Shown piece by piece: positions 1 to 10,237 of a DNA stretch of 23,183 nucleotides. The position numbers and the translations under genes are program-made. Location: NCBI GenBank assembly GCA_049999725.1, contig JBNGIS010008496.1, positions 69,903 through 93,085 of the forward strand, given 5' to 3'. How positions within the stretch are numbered: the first letter of the stretch is position 1; each line of letters opens with the position of its first letter. The notes under the pieces were generated by a model. The model made no database searches, was not told the DNA's origin, and worked only from the letters and a program-made list of their open reading frames with translations. Source of the DNA: Haplomitrium mnioides (Eukaryota; Marchantiophyta; Haplomitriopsida; Calobryales).

Positions 1-35
<35 letters not shown>

Positions 36-40
36 TCTCG
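1..40. repeat. CT/CA compound microsatellite
   Basis: A run of CT dinucleotides passes into CA dinucleotides and back to CT. It is followed by a short block (CGCTAGTCAACCTCA at about 41-55) that occurs again beside another CT run near 7630. The window starts inside the repeat, so its full length is unknown. Confidence 0.95.
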
Positions 41-68
41 CGCTAGTCAACCTCATCTCTTTTTCTTT

Positions 69-107
69 ACTTACAAGTCAATTCTAATTTCAACCCTAAA
101 AGTGACT
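69..107 (-). repeat. Inverted copy of the LTR 40-bp motif
   Basis: Read on the minus strand, this segment closely matches the 40-bp units repeated at 972-1051, sharing CTTTTAGGGTTGAAATT and GACTTGTAAGT. A TATAAATAG lies about 35 bp downstream at 141-149, as one also lies about 30 bp downstream of the repeats at 1081. It may be a rearranged LTR fragment. The inverted orientation is clear; the origin is inferred. Confidence 0.7.
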
Positions 108-289
108 CTCTACCACTTTATTCACTTCTCTCTTTTTTCTTATAAATAGCACAACCTTATGCTTGTACTATTACAAATTAGAATAGTTTCTTGCCGGCTG
201 TAGAGTTTGCGTACAACAACTCTAAACAAGCAAGTACTCAATTTTCTCCTTTCATTTTTAATTCAGGCTAACATTCTCTTGTTCTCAAT

Positions 290-905
290 GGTTTGCTTTC
301 TCCTTCTTCTTCCAATGTTCCAAATCTTTCTATCTTTTTGTCTCAATTATCTTCCTCTTTGCAAGATGCCCGAAACCATCTTCTTATTGCTCAGAATTGG
401 CAAAAAAATATGCCAATAAGCATTGTCGTGATTTCTCTTATGCTTTTGGTGACCAAGTTATGTTTTCTACTCATGATCTTCCTTTGTCTTTAGATACTCA
501 AGTCTGTAAGTTTTCTCTAGCTTGGATTGGTCATTTTTCTATTTCTCAAGTTATTTCTTCCGTTGTGTACAAACTTGATCTTCCTCTCTATATGAGGATT
601 CATCATGTATTCCATGTATCTAAACTTAAGCCTTTTGTTTCAAGTCCTTCTTCTTTTCCAAACCGTGTTCAAATTCCTCCTCTACCTATAGTTCTTGATG
701 ATCATGAAGAATACGAGGTGGACCGTATTTTCAAAGTGGCTAAACAAGTCATCAAGCATGGGCAATATCCTCAAGTTCAATACAAAGTTTTGTGGAAGGG
801 ATATCCACTTCATGATGCTACTTAGGAGTTGTGTTTAAACATTGAAAATGCTCAAGAGGCAATTCGATTATTTGAAACTACCGGTCAAGGAAGTAGTCGA
901 GGGCT
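290..905 (+). pseudogene. Ty3/gypsy chromovirus integrase C-terminus with chromodomain, broken
   Basis: This is the end of a Ty3-type polyprotein, which normally inserts retrotransposon cDNA into chromatin. In the frame beginning near 397 one can read the integrase GPY/F-like module (WIGHF, then VYKLDLPLYMRIHHVFHVSKLKPF-type sequence in broken form around 520-640). A chromodomain start follows (EYEVDRIFKV, then VLWKGYP) at about 709-815. Two breaks are visible. A run of seven A's at 402-408 separates this frame from the upstream integrase helix around 340-400, which lies in another frame. The codon at 823-825 is TAG where chromodomains usually have Trp. Chromodomain-like residues (NAQEAIRLFE) continue after the stop. 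Catalytic integrase, reverse transcriptase and gag are absent, so this is a dead fragment. Confidence 0.85.
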
Positions 906-971
906 ACTGTTAGGGTTGAAATCATTTTAAGGTTAGTTGCTTTTGAAGTTGCTTTAAGTGAAGTAGTATAT

Positions 972-1051
972 GGTCACTTTTAAGATTGAAACTGGAAGTG
1001 ACTTGTAAGTGATTACTTTTAGGGTTGAAATTGGAAGTGACTTGTAAGTGA
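972..1051 (+). repeat. Two tandem 40-bp units in the LTR
   Basis: The two units share GGAAGTGACTTGTAAGTGA and a preceding ACTTTTA(A/G)G(A/G)TTGAAA block. They sit directly upstream of the TATA box at 1081, which is where LTR enhancer repeats commonly lie. A related inverted unit is at 69-107, and a weaker start of a unit is seen at 908-925. Confidence 0.8.
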
Positions 1052-1080
1052 AGGAAGGAAGATGGCATCTTCTTCTCTTG

Positions 1081-1089
1081 TATAAATAG
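1081..1089 (+). promoter_or_regulatory. TATA box of the LTR-like segment
   Basis: TATAAATAG lies 30 bp after the paired 40-bp repeats and about 170 bp inside the proposed LTR, as expected for a U3 promoter. Activity cannot be judged from sequence. Confidence 0.55.
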
Positions 1090-1613
1090 AAGAGCTTCAT
1101 AGCTCCACTCCTCATTCTAGAGTTTCTCTTGAATCACTTGAGTTCTTTGATTGCTTGGCTTTTGTTTGCACTCTTGGTCTGAGCTTGGGCCTTGTGTTGC
1201 ATAACACTATTAGAGCTCACTATGAGTTCTTGCTCATTTGGATTTGGTCTTTGAGTTCTTTTACCATTGAGCATTGAGATTTTTCCTTTTTTTTTCTTGA
1301 TTTTTATCTTGCAAAGATAGGTTTTTTATCACGTTTCGCCTTGCAGATTTCTTTTATTTGATCATACTTTGGGTATCTATTCTCCCAACATCAATTCATC
1401 TTCATCTTGCACAAGCATATTCTTTATTGAGCAAATTTTGAGCCTCTTAGAGTCAACTCTGAGTTGCACAACTTCAAAATCAACTCTTTTACATGTTTGC
1501 AGAGCTTGAGCTTATTTGGTTCCTCAATTATTCAGCTTTTCATGTACTTGTGGCTTCAAGCACTACTATCTACATACTTTCATTTTTGATTTGATCTTGC
1601 AAAAGTAGGTTCA

Positions 1614-2080
1614 TTATCAGACAGATTTAGGTGATTGCGTTGAGAGGCAAAGAGATATCTATGATGTTTGAGTTTCTATAGTCCAATAGTTGGAGCAGCT
1701 TGAGTTTCCACAATCGAGTGGTTGGAGCAATTTAAAGTGATTAAATGTAATAAGTTAAATCCAGAGTATGCTAATGGCTCCTTGTAAACTCTTGAAACAA
1801 GGGTATGGGATTGCGGAGGCTATCTTTATGGCGTGTTTGGATTGCATCTCTCTTTGGCAATTTGTCCACTTGAATATCTTATGAAAAATCCAATTCCAAT
1901 TCTATGCACAGTGCATGGAAAGACGTGGGAAATAGCAATGTACCTAAAGAGGGGGAATTTTGCGCATATGACACCTCATCTTTTTGGAACTTTCAAAAGT
2001 TATAGTTGTAAGAAATGATTTTTAAAAACTTTCAAGAATTTTAAAGAATTTCAAGAAAAATGATATTGTTTGATACTCCA
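1614..2080. other. AT-rich, probably transposon-derived DNA without a gene
   Basis: TTATCAGACAG at the left edge could be a primer-binding block, and what follows could be a decayed retrotransposon leader. No frame resembles gag or pol. The sequence near 1831 (GCGTGTTTGGATTG) recalls ends of some plant DNA transposons, but no matching inverted end was found. Confidence 0.4.
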
Positions 2081-2082
2081 TC

Positions 2083-2187
2083 AACAATATTCTGTCAACA
2101 ATATCTTCTATCCAACAATATTTCAAAACATTGTTTTTTCAACATGGATTTCAACACTACAACAATATTTCAAAACATCAATTTTTG
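2083..2187 (+). repeat. Degenerate CAACAATATTTC repeats
   Basis: CAACAATAT recurs at about 2083, 2096, 2114 and 2158. The last two share the longer form CAACAATATTTCAAAACAT. This is a small local repeat in AT-rich DNA. Confidence 0.75.
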
Positions 2188-2774
2188 CAAAATTGAGTGG
2201 CTAGATGTAAGCTTTTGAGTGTTATCTTCTACTCTCTCTAGTACTAGTTAAGTTAGTTTGACCTGCGGTGAGTTTAACTCATCCTAGTGCGAGGTGGGGA
2301 TTTGACACTGCAGTGCAGTATGTATGGATAGCCCGAAAATACCTTTGTCGAGTGCTGTGGGGCTCATGAGATATGGGAGCGGGGTTTATGAAATGCAGGA
2401 TCCAATCTCTACATTCTTCTTCTCGCCTTCCATCGCTTCGTTCGAGTTGCTACTACCGCGGCTGTCCTCTGTGATTTTTGCCGGATTTCTCTAACGTTTC
2501 ACAGCTTTGACCGGACCCCGAAATGGTATGAGCTTGATCGTCAATCTTCTTGCTACTTTGTACACTCGAGGCATGTGGACCCTGCATTCGTGTGTGATCT
2601 GCTTGTAAATCGTTCCTATAACCGTCATCGCCTAGCAATGCTAACTGTGGAATGTCACATTTCTGGGTTGAGGATTTAGGTGAACTCCTTCACATGACAC
2701 GGCCCTCCATGGTCACGTGTACATCGCTCCCTATCGCAGCTACAAGTACAAAAGTAGTGGCTTCGTCTACTAAA
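2188..2774. other. No gene seen
   Basis: The short open frames here have no recognisable content. The base composition becomes more even than in the AT-rich DNA to the left. I see no RNA gene or clear repeat before the minisatellite starts. Confidence 0.4.
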
Positions 2775-3652
2775 CACATTAGATGTGTTTCTTCTGACTT
2801 CAGCTGCAACAGTAGATCTGTGTCCTCTATCTTCACCTGCAATGTGAGCTGCAACATCAGATCTGTTTCCTCTTCAGCTACAACATTACATCTGTGTCCT
2901 CTGTCTTCACCTGGAACATGAGATCTGTTACCTCTTCAGCTGCAACATTAGATCTGTTTCCTCGGTATCTGCAACATGAGATCTATTGCCTCTCAGCTGC
3001 AACAATAGATCTGTCTCCGCTTCGCCTACAACATGATCTCCGTTTCCCCTCCAGCTGCAACATTGGATCTGTTTTCCTCTTCAGCTGCAATATTTGATTT
3101 GTTTCCTCTTCATTTGCAACATGAGATGTGTTTCCTCTTCACTGTTTCCTCTCCAGCTGCAACATTAGATCGGTTTCCTCTTCATCTGTAACACGAGATG
3201 TGTTTCCTCCTCACCTGCAAAATATTAGATCTGTTTCCTCTTCATCTGTAACACGAGATGTGTTTCCTCTTCACCTGCAACATGAGCCCTATTTTTGTTT
3301 CATCTGCAACATTAGATCTGTTTTCTTCACCGCTGCAAAATCATATCTTTCCTCTTCATGCAAAATTAGATCTGGTGCTTGTTTCTGTTTGGCTGGGCTA
3401 CTCCCAGCCATCCTATTTTTTCTGTCATACGGTTTTATTGTTTATTGCTACCTTTGCGGCACCTTGGTGCACGCCCCTGTTGCCTTTGGGACTTAAAGCA
3501 ATTCAATTCTATGTCTTCACCTGCCACCTGAGGTCTTTTCCTCATCATCTGCACCATGAGGTCACACAAGATCTGTTTCCTCTTCAGCTGCAACATGACC
3601 TTTGTTTCATCTTCACCTGCAACATGAGCTCTGTTTCCTCTTGAGTTGCAAC
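2775..3652 (+). repeat. Minisatellite, unit about 29 bp
   Basis: More than twenty variant units follow the pattern CTGCAACATTAGATCTGTTT followed by CCTCTTCA(G/C/T). Two subtypes, with ACATTAGAT and ACATGAGAT cores, often alternate, which suggests a 58-bp higher-order unit. AGATCT (a BglII site) recurs through the array. About 140 bp of unrelated sequence (roughly 3372-3514) interrupts it. Open frames across the array (peptide pattern CNIRSVSSS) follow from the repeat and change frame with each indel, so they are not genes. Confidence 0.93.
3372..3514. other. Non-repeat interruption in the minisatellite
   Basis: The 29-bp pattern stops and resumes after this segment. It contains a small perfect hairpin, GGCTGGG-CTACT-CCCAGCC in form, near 3391-3409. 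It may be an insertion or a remnant of the ancestral sequence. No target-site duplication is obvious. Confidence 0.5.
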
Positions 3653-6453
3653 GTAAGAGGGGTGGGTTTTTCCTATCACATTCCCTTGGAATGTTTTTTA
3701 TTCAGAGCACACGCACAACCCTAAACCCTTGATCTCCCATCTTCTGCGATGGTCTGAGTAATATATGTATGTTTGCTCAAAGAATTCATCTCAAAGACCT
3801 CAGTGATTGGATCTTACCGTCCTCAAAAATGTAGTGCTCAAATCTTGGAGTGCTCATGTAGCTAAATGACGTTTAGCACAGGGCTCGAGAAAATTTCCGG
3901 CATTTGTCGCAGATTTTATGGGGAAGGTACAAGCCCCCGTCTAGCACTGTCTTTACGATCTTTTCCTGTGGACAGCAGAAGGGACACAAGCACTTCTGAC
4001 ATTGTCATTTTTACATTCATGATCCAACATAAATTGACTTGACTTCAAAGTTCCAAACGAGCCCAATGTGAGTGGTATCAGGTCATCAGACGCATGTGCA
4101 TGTGACTGCTACTTTTACAAGTTGAGCAATTCTATCATCATAACAACACGTCCACAGATGAGAACAATTCCCAACCAGTCACTGCTGACTCCTAGGAAAC
4201 TTTTACAACTTGACTGAACTTTACGTGAACGTTCAAACGCCTCGTCAACTAAACGAAAGACCTTATGATTTCAAATTTAGACAGCCAACCAGATAGATGT
4301 GGAATCTTTTGTAAAGCAAGAACAACTATGCCATACTCCACTGGAGCGATCCATTTTAGCATTTTTAGGCTTCAACGTGTCTCTTTCCATTCTCTCTCAC
4401 TTACAGAGAAACTTGGAATGGACATCAAATCGAGTATTACCTTCTAACAAAAGAATTGAAGAGACACATTTGGAATACCATCCTCTCTTGCCAATGAATG
4501 TGAGATTTTCTTTTGGTCCTTTTGATTGAGTTGTACACGTAAACGCTACATTGATGATCTCCGGGTCGTCGACGTATTGGCCGCAAGATTTGTGCAGAGC
4601 TTACATTTTTGAAACAGGATGTAGGTTTAGTCTAAGTGAAGTGGCCCTTACTGTAATGAATACTACCATCATCATCGCAACAGGTGAAGGGAATGCAACA
4701 ATTCTTAAAACTGTACTGCTAGAATCGAATTAGGCAAGCATTCTGTTCAGACATTTGTACGTTGATCAAGATAGAGATTTGCGAAATCTATCACATTCCA
4801 ACCTTCATTCCTTCGACTGTAGGACCGGCGTTTGCTCTGTTAGTGAAGTATGGAACCTGACATTCCATACGCCTCCGCTCCTTGTCGGCATTCGAAGCTG
4901 GACATTGACCAGTAGGACAGCAATTGCGGTCAAGGCTCTAATCTGTATCGGTATTGCAGATTGTATTCATGAACCAGGTCTGTTATCCAACAATGAAGGC
5001 TACATGACACCACGATTAAATTACGCTCTGGCCTCCCACTGCTCACTGAAGCAGAGTCGAATGCAGAGAGAACGCTAAGAATCCGCGGATCATACTATTC
5101 GATGAGTAAAATCGCACTGCCCGTCATGGCTTCGGTTTCCGATAAATTCTAGAACAATGCACACTGTGGGAAACCATTCTGTTACCACGTTTTTTCTTCC
5201 GTCATTCCCATAATCCTTCCAGGAATTCAGTTGCACAATTTTCCGTAGGTGCTCAATGAAAGCGTTCCGGATGCAAATTTCATGACATGTTACGATCCTT
5301 CCTCCAGTTTTAAGAGCAGGAAAGGTGCTTGCTCTGAGCTGGATAGATTTGATCTAGCAGTCGTTTAGAATCAGACGTCAAAAGCAGAAAAGGAATCAAA
5401 AATGTGTACGATTGGATTGGGCTTCAGATATCGCCTCCCGCACCCCAATGTAACTCGAGCATCCTGCATGACCGTGGCCCAAAAATTGATGACAGATCCC
5501 CTGTCGAGGATTTCCAGAGAACGTTGATCCCATTTATCCTCGCACTCAGTGACCGTGGCAACGTCACCAGCGTGCAATCAACCTCGATCCTTTCCTCACT
5601 TCTCGCAGATCCTCCCACTTCAACAAGTCGTAACGTGACACGGTACGTGAAACGCAAGCAAGTTGAAGATCAGAGGAAATATCGTTCGATTCGTCGATTC
5701 CTGGAGCCCAGGCACCCATCGACATTGGCTCTTCTTGAATGGCGTCCTACCATTCTTGCTATTGGGAGAATACAGTCCTCAGATGATCACCACAGAACCA
5801 TTTTTGGGGCGGCATTTTGATTGTCAGGGATCCCATGCTTATTCCCTTGTGTATTTCTTTGACTGGATTATTCCTCACTTTTGTTGCGCCATGACATCTT
5901 GTAATGCAATCTTGTTTGAGAAGTGCATTAGAGTTACGAATAATGTCCGACCAGGATCTATCTCTCCAGAATATTAGAGATCGTTTTGCCATCTGCTCAA
6001 AACAAGCTCTGGATTTGGCTGGCGATGCGAAACGAATCGTGTTCTGACTCGGTGAACTGTTCCGGTCAATCTCCTTAAGGAAAATTCATGCAAATTTATG
6101 AATAATCCATTCACATGGCAAAACAAGCTATCGTGTCATTCATGAATCACGTGACATTTGTTCGGGCATTCCGTGAAAGTATCAGTCAAGAGTATAAAAT
6201 GGAGATACAAAGCTTGGAGTCATTGTCTTCAGGAGCTTTGACACGAAATTTGTGAGTTGTGCTAGTGAATCTCACATATGTAGTCGCCTGAATCTTCTGG
6301 TGGTATCATTCATCTCTAGTAGCTGATATCTGGAGTCGCAATAAACTGGCGTTCTTTTTCAATGAAGACACTACTGATGGAAGAAATGGTGCAGACTACT
6401 GAGGAACGGAATGATCGGAGCTGGCAGGTTCTGACAATAAAATGTGAGAAGTT
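3653..6453. other. Long stretch without a recognisable gene
   Basis: The only notable motif on the left is AACCCTAAACCCTTG at 3717-3731, which is like a telo-box. Several open frames of 60-138 codons occur (for example around 4299-4529 and 5404-5820), but many start with GTG or TTG, overlap others on the opposite strand and match no family I know. A TATAAAATGG element lies at 6192. I found no tRNA, known microRNA or transposon domain here. Confidence 0.45.
6192..6199 (+). promoter_or_regulatory. TATA-like element with no assigned gene
   Basis: TATAAAAT follows a G-box core (CACGTG at about 6149). It lies about 2 kb before the TATA-like element of the first peptide gene. No peptide copy follows it, so this may be chance or a remnant promoter. 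Confidence 0.3.
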
Positions 6454-7014
6454 ATGAGAGTGAAACGTTTTGATCGTAAGATCTCTAGTTTATTCCGATT
6501 CGTAACACCAGAAGATCCATTCAATAGCAAACTCTCCCGTAGATATGATAGGAAAATTCCTCTCCAGCGGCCAGCAGGGTTCCGCGTGGCTCTCGTTGCA
6601 GTTCTTCATGTGCAATGTTCATTGGGCCAGGAATGTCGTGTACAAAGACAAACCTTCAGTCTTGGTCATGATTCAGATTGGAAATATTTGAAGAACACAA
6701 GCACACTTGTGCGTTCCTTCCTGAGGATATTATTGAAGCATTCAAATGGAATTAGTTTCAACGATAAGCTTGACCATGTAGGAGTTATTCTAAACAGCAA
6801 GAGGATTGCACTTTCAAATGCTGCCTGGGCATTCCACCCAACAGAGTACCATGACTCATTCTGGCTCAGCCCATCAAGTTTCCAATCTGAAAGAAACTGC
6901 TCCATCTGCTCAGCAATCGATACCATCGACATTTGTCCACTTGCTATTCGCAGGACCCACCAGACTGCCTTTGAGTTCTCCACTAGTGTAGATTTTATGG
7001 AACAAATTTCATGA
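6454..7014 (+). CDS. Unassigned ORF, 186 codons
   Basis: This is the longest ATG-initiated unspliced frame in the central region. I do not recognise the protein. It begins with a basic stretch (MRVKRFDRKISSLFRF) that partly recurs at about residue 30 (RRYDRKIP), and has no clear membrane segment, signal peptide or catalytic motif. A 105-codon frame lies on the opposite strand of the same DNA, which shows that open frames come easily here. A TATA-like element is 260 bp upstream. It could be a gene or a chance frame; chance is more likely. Confidence 0.18.
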   Translation: MRVKRFDRKISSLFRFVTPEDPFNSKLSRRYDRKIPLQRPAGFRVALVAVLHVQCSLGQECRVQRQTFSLGHDSDWKYLKNTSTLVRSFLRILLKHSNGISFNDKLDHVGVILNSKRIALSNAAWAFHPTEYHDSFWLSPSSFQSERNCSICSAIDTIDICPLAIRRTHQTAFEFSTSVDFMEQIS

Positions 7015-8219
7015 CTTCAGACGGAATCCGAATTGAACGGCTGTCGATCGTGTGATGGTGACTCACAAGTGGCAGAGCAACTGGCAACTGTATTTTTGTG
7101 GCTGAAAAAATGCTCATTTTATCTGTTCAGTAACTAAAATCATCATTCCTTTGCGATCGTTAATTTCGGTAATCGTTATTCAGGAGCACGAAGACTCTCA
7201 AAAACATACTGCAATCATGTATCGGAATGGTTATTTAGTTAGCGAGAAACTGAATTACGTTACAGACTTAAAACAAATCAATTAAGTACTAATTTTCATA
7301 ATAAAGTATTTAGTTATCGTTAATGACGGAAAAGAAAACGTACTTCGCAAGGAAGGAATTATATGCAGGAAGAGAGCAGCCAGCAAGAATGGAGTACAGT
7401 GGTTGCTGAGAGAGCACTGTAGCCACTCTGGATCGCACTCTGGCCGATCGTTGAGGTGGAATTGAGGAATGACCACTGGCACATCATTTCCAGTTTCGCA
7501 CAGAAGGCAGTGGAGAAGGTTGAATCCTGCTCTTCTGGCATCGAATCGAGCAGTGGAGTTGCGATTCAACAGTGACAATGTGCTCCTGTTGACATAGAGA
7601 ATTCTCTCTCTCTCTCTCTCTCTCTCGCGCGCTAGTCAACCTCACCTCTTCAACCAGACGCGTGTCGAATAATCACCGTCTAGTCTGTCCACTTAACAGA
7701 TTCACGTTCTTCGAACAAAAATCCTGGGGCTTGTTCCAAACATTGTTCACCAAGATTCAGTATCAAAATGATGAGATGAAATTTAAAGAGGATTGGAGTG
7801 GTAGTAGGAGGAGGAGGCAGAGATGTCCGTGATTCTTTCGCAGAGACAAAGCACGACTTGTGGTCAAATGAGAAGCGTGCCTGGACAGGCTCACGTTACC
7901 AAGAAGGGCTTGTGGTGCATCAGCTGCACTGCCATATGCAGCAGAACAGTTCAAAAGAGTACTGCTCTCGTACTTCTTGGTCGTGTGACCGGGGTGCAGT
8001 CACAGTCAAAGTAATGTCCGTGGGGTGGGTCGGAGAATTTGTTTTGTGTAACGAAATACTGTTCAAGCACGCTGGGCCAACTTGTAATGGACGCACGCTC
8101 CTGTAGAGAACCCAGAGGACGACTGGTGTCTCACATCACGATGAGTGTTCAAGCGGGAATTGTCTACCCTTAACTTCCCCCCACCCCCCATTCAGTTCGC
8201 TTGATACGTACGCGCTGTG
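7015..8219. other. No gene seen; holds a CT microsatellite
   Basis: The region has frames of 60-100 codons on both strands with no family resemblance. A CT microsatellite sits near 7600-7626. A C-rich patch (CCCCCCACCCCCC) is at about 8176-8190, just before the first peptide gene. Confidence 0.4.
7600..7655. repeat. CT microsatellite with shared flanking block
   Basis: About 13 CT dinucleotides are followed by CGCGCGCTAGTCAACCTCAC. The same order, CT run then CGCTAGTCAACCTCA(T/C)CTCTT, occurs at 33-60. The shared block extends beyond the microsatellite and so suggests a dispersed repeat or duplication. Confidence 0.8.
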
Positions 8220-8257
8220 ATGTTGACTAATGTGTCTCTCATCCCCTTGAATCTGGG

Positions 8258-8294
8258 TTTAAAACGACGTTCCCCCCTTCATCTTCTATTCATC
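8258..8294 (+). promoter_or_regulatory. Putative core promoter of peptide gene 1
   Basis: TTTAAAA at 8258 is followed 28 bp later by CTATTCATCCAGCCT. Peptide gene 2 has an almost identical block (CTATTCATCGACAGCCT) just after its own TTTTTAAAC. The spacing fits a TATA element and a start site around 8288. From there to the peptide ATG there is no other ATG. This is inference from shared sequence, not proof of transcription. Confidence 0.45.
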
Positions 8295-8462
8295 CAGCCT
8301 TCGGATTTTTCCATTCAGTCACGACAATCTTTCTCCTGTTCGCTGCGGCTTTCATCAAAACCCAAGTTCCTACTAACACACAACTGTGAAGAGATCACAC
8401 TAGCAACATACGCTTTCTACTCTGGTTGTGAGAAGATCTCTGCAACATTTGAGATTGTGATT

Positions 8463-8549
8463 ATGGCAGAGGGACTCAATGACACTTTTGGCTACGGTGG
8501 TGACTCCACACCTCCCTGGCTTACTGCTTCCAACGGAGACGATGACTAG
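8463..8549 (+). CDS. Short acidic peptide, copy 1 (28 aa)
   Basis: This is one of four related short genes in the window. The peptide starts MAEGLN, has the core DTFGYGGDSTPPWLTAS and ends NGDDD. It is acidic, lacks Cys, has no signal peptide and no membrane segment, so if made it is probably intracellular. The start was chosen because the family similarity begins at this Met: A at -3 and G at +4 give a good initiation context, and no ATG lies between the presumed start site (about 8288) and 8463. The frame stays open upstream to an ATG at 8220, but that part is not shared with the other copies and lies before the TATA-like element. I do not recognise the family, and function is unknown. A last-exon origin of a longer protein is possible but less likely, given four copies sharing only this part. 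Confidence 0.72.
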   Translation: MAEGLNDTFGYGGDSTPPWLTASNGDDD

Positions 8550-9246
8550 TTCAGGAGTTATGAGTGTGTTTTCGCCATCGTTGAACGTGAGCTGGTGACA
8601 AATTTTCCAGAATTCCAAATTACACGGCAGTGCGACGTGCGAAGTTCCCGTTATGTGATCCACAACACTAAAGCCAATGGTGATCCTTAAGGTTGGAACC
8701 TTTTCTAACGCCCTGCTTCAGATGAAATTGATGCATAATGCAGCTTCGGTGATCTGCGAAGGACTAGTGCGAACCTCGTCCGACTATCGCGGCCTAGACT
8801 GGCTTCGAGAGGTGGAACGGTCACGGATTCTAAGAAGCCAGCTCAGACAAATATCGTGGATTTTGAGCATTCTGGCTCCCGGTGCATACGAGCACGAATA
8901 GTTCGAGCTCAGTTTCTCTTCAGAAACTTTACACAATTTTGACACTTCGTCATGCGAACTCAGCTTCCTAGGATGTACCCACCAATTGTTGTACAGGCTC
9001 ATGTTCATAATTCATTCATTCATTCTTTCAATCATTGACCATAGTTTTGTTCCTGTAAGAATGTGATCCACACATGGACTGACAGCTCAACTTCAGCTTC
9101 ACGACTTCCATAATCCATTTGAATCAAATAACTCGTCAACACAAACACGTGGTAGAATGAGAAACGTGGATTTCATTCATGGCCATAATGGCTTGTCATT
9201 CAATTCTCAAACAGCGAGTATCATGTAAAGATAGAGAATCATTTCA
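8550..9246. other. Downstream of peptide copy 1; no gene seen
   Basis: This could include the 3' UTR of the first peptide gene. A 74-codon frame at 8677-8901 has no recognisable content and no counterpart after the other copies. A G-box-like CACGTGG is at about 9147, and a short ATTC repeat at 9010-9025. Confidence 0.35.
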
Positions 9247-9426
9247 CGTTACCTCCAATGCAATTGTTCGCACCAAAATGGATGTCACCCCCGACACATG
9301 CACTTACTTCTGCAACATTCTGCAAGGTTTGATTCTCGTCACCTCTAATGCAATTGTTCTCGCCGAAATGGATGTCAACCCCGACACATGCACTTACTCC
9401 TGCAACATTCTGCAAGGTTTACGGTA
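9247..9426 (+). repeat. Tandem duplication, two 90-bp units
   Basis: Units 9247-9336 and 9337-9426 are close to 90 percent alike. Shared blocks include AATGCAATTGTTC, AAATGGATGTCA and CCCCGACACATGCACTTACT. Although 90 bp is 30 codons and an open frame spans both units, most differences would change amino acids, so there is no sign of selection on a protein. Confidence 0.92.
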
Positions 9427-10196
9427 CGACGCGAAAGGTAGATTTGGCGTAGCACACGTTTTAGCACGAAAAAGATGTCAATCAACAAAAAGCGCAACGT
9501 TGTGATAGTATCTCACTCACAATTCGCTTTCGAGGTCACGCACAAATTGCAGCACCCGTTTCCTGCTTTAATAGTCCAGGAGAAAACCGGAAAGAATATC
9601 CGAGAACATTGTCAACAAGAACTTCGTGCTTCACTTTCTAGAAATGCAAAGTTTGAATTTGCGTCGAGAAATAACAGCACCGTGACGGGGCCAGAAAGTA
9701 GCGAGAAGAATCCAACGAAGGATAAAATTAAATGAAAATGGCAGGAAACCATAGAATGCATCGATGGCAATAAACAACAACTCTCAAGTGAGAATCCAAT
9801 ATTGGAATCCGCTTTAGGGAACCTCATCTTGAAGGAATCCGATGGAAGCATATGAAACTTACTTGTCGTTGTCGAAATTTTCCAATCATCTTGAAATTTT
9901 CCTCCCTTTTGAACTTTCAATCAGTCCTAGGAGAATCCCAAGACTCCTTGTTGGCAGAATCTGATGCAGAAACTTTCTATCTTCACTAATAGAAGCCGCA
10001 AAATCTAGATTAGGAAGAATATGCGATCCGCCGAAAAGTTGATGACAAGTGAAAGCGGCGGCGGCGGCTCCCACCGTGAGACTGCGGCGACGTCCCATGC
10101 TCTTTCAGGTTCAAAAAGTGCTGTCTGGGGGCACGACACCAATTTGGAAATGGCAAAAAACAAGCTTCTGCTTATTCTTAGACGGACGCTTACTAG
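9427..10196. other. No gene seen between the 90-bp repeat and peptide copy 2
   Basis: Open frames of 60-100 codons occur on both strands without recognisable domains. A GGCGGCGGCGGC run lies at about 10057-10069. Nothing here resembles DNA beside the other peptide copies. Confidence 0.35.
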
Positions 10197-10237
10197 TTTA
10201 AAATTGCATTCCCCCGCTGATCATGAATCGGGCAAAC

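Larger units (their letters stand above)
908..1613 (+). mobile_element. LTR-like segment following the integrase remnant
   Basis: The segment starts with TG just after the chromodomain remnant and a purine-rich stretch, and could end with CA at 1612-1613. It holds two tandem 40-bp units (972-1051) and a TATA box TATAAATAG at 1081 in the orientation expected for an LTR promoter. Right after the proposed end is TTATCAGACAG, which resembles the primer-binding block seen after the LTR near 22979. The start is fairly well supported by position. The 3' boundary is a guess, because no second LTR lies in the window to compare. Confidence 0.5.

Noticed and set aside
33-60. Helitron end (CTAG followed by T)
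   Set aside because: The similarity to the copy at 7632 continues past CTAG, so CTAG is not an element end.
2894-3644. Ser/Cys-rich frames across the 29-bp minisatellite
   Set aside because: The frames jump with each indel, and the peptide pattern is simply the repeat translated.
3717-3731. Telomeric repeat
   Set aside because: Two degenerate units only; a telo-box-like motif is a better description.
5404-5820. 138-codon frame
   Set aside because: It begins with GTG, overlaps other frames on both strands and has no family resemblance.
6844-6885. Possible fifth, decayed peptide copy (YHDSFWLSPS in the 186-codon frame)
   Set aside because: Only a few residues agree, the spacing is wrong, no start codon lies at the expected place and no acidic tail follows.
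8220-8462. Upstream extension of peptide copy 1 to 109 residues
   Set aside because: The extra residues are not shared with any other copy, and the ATG at 8220 lies before the TATA-like element at 8258.
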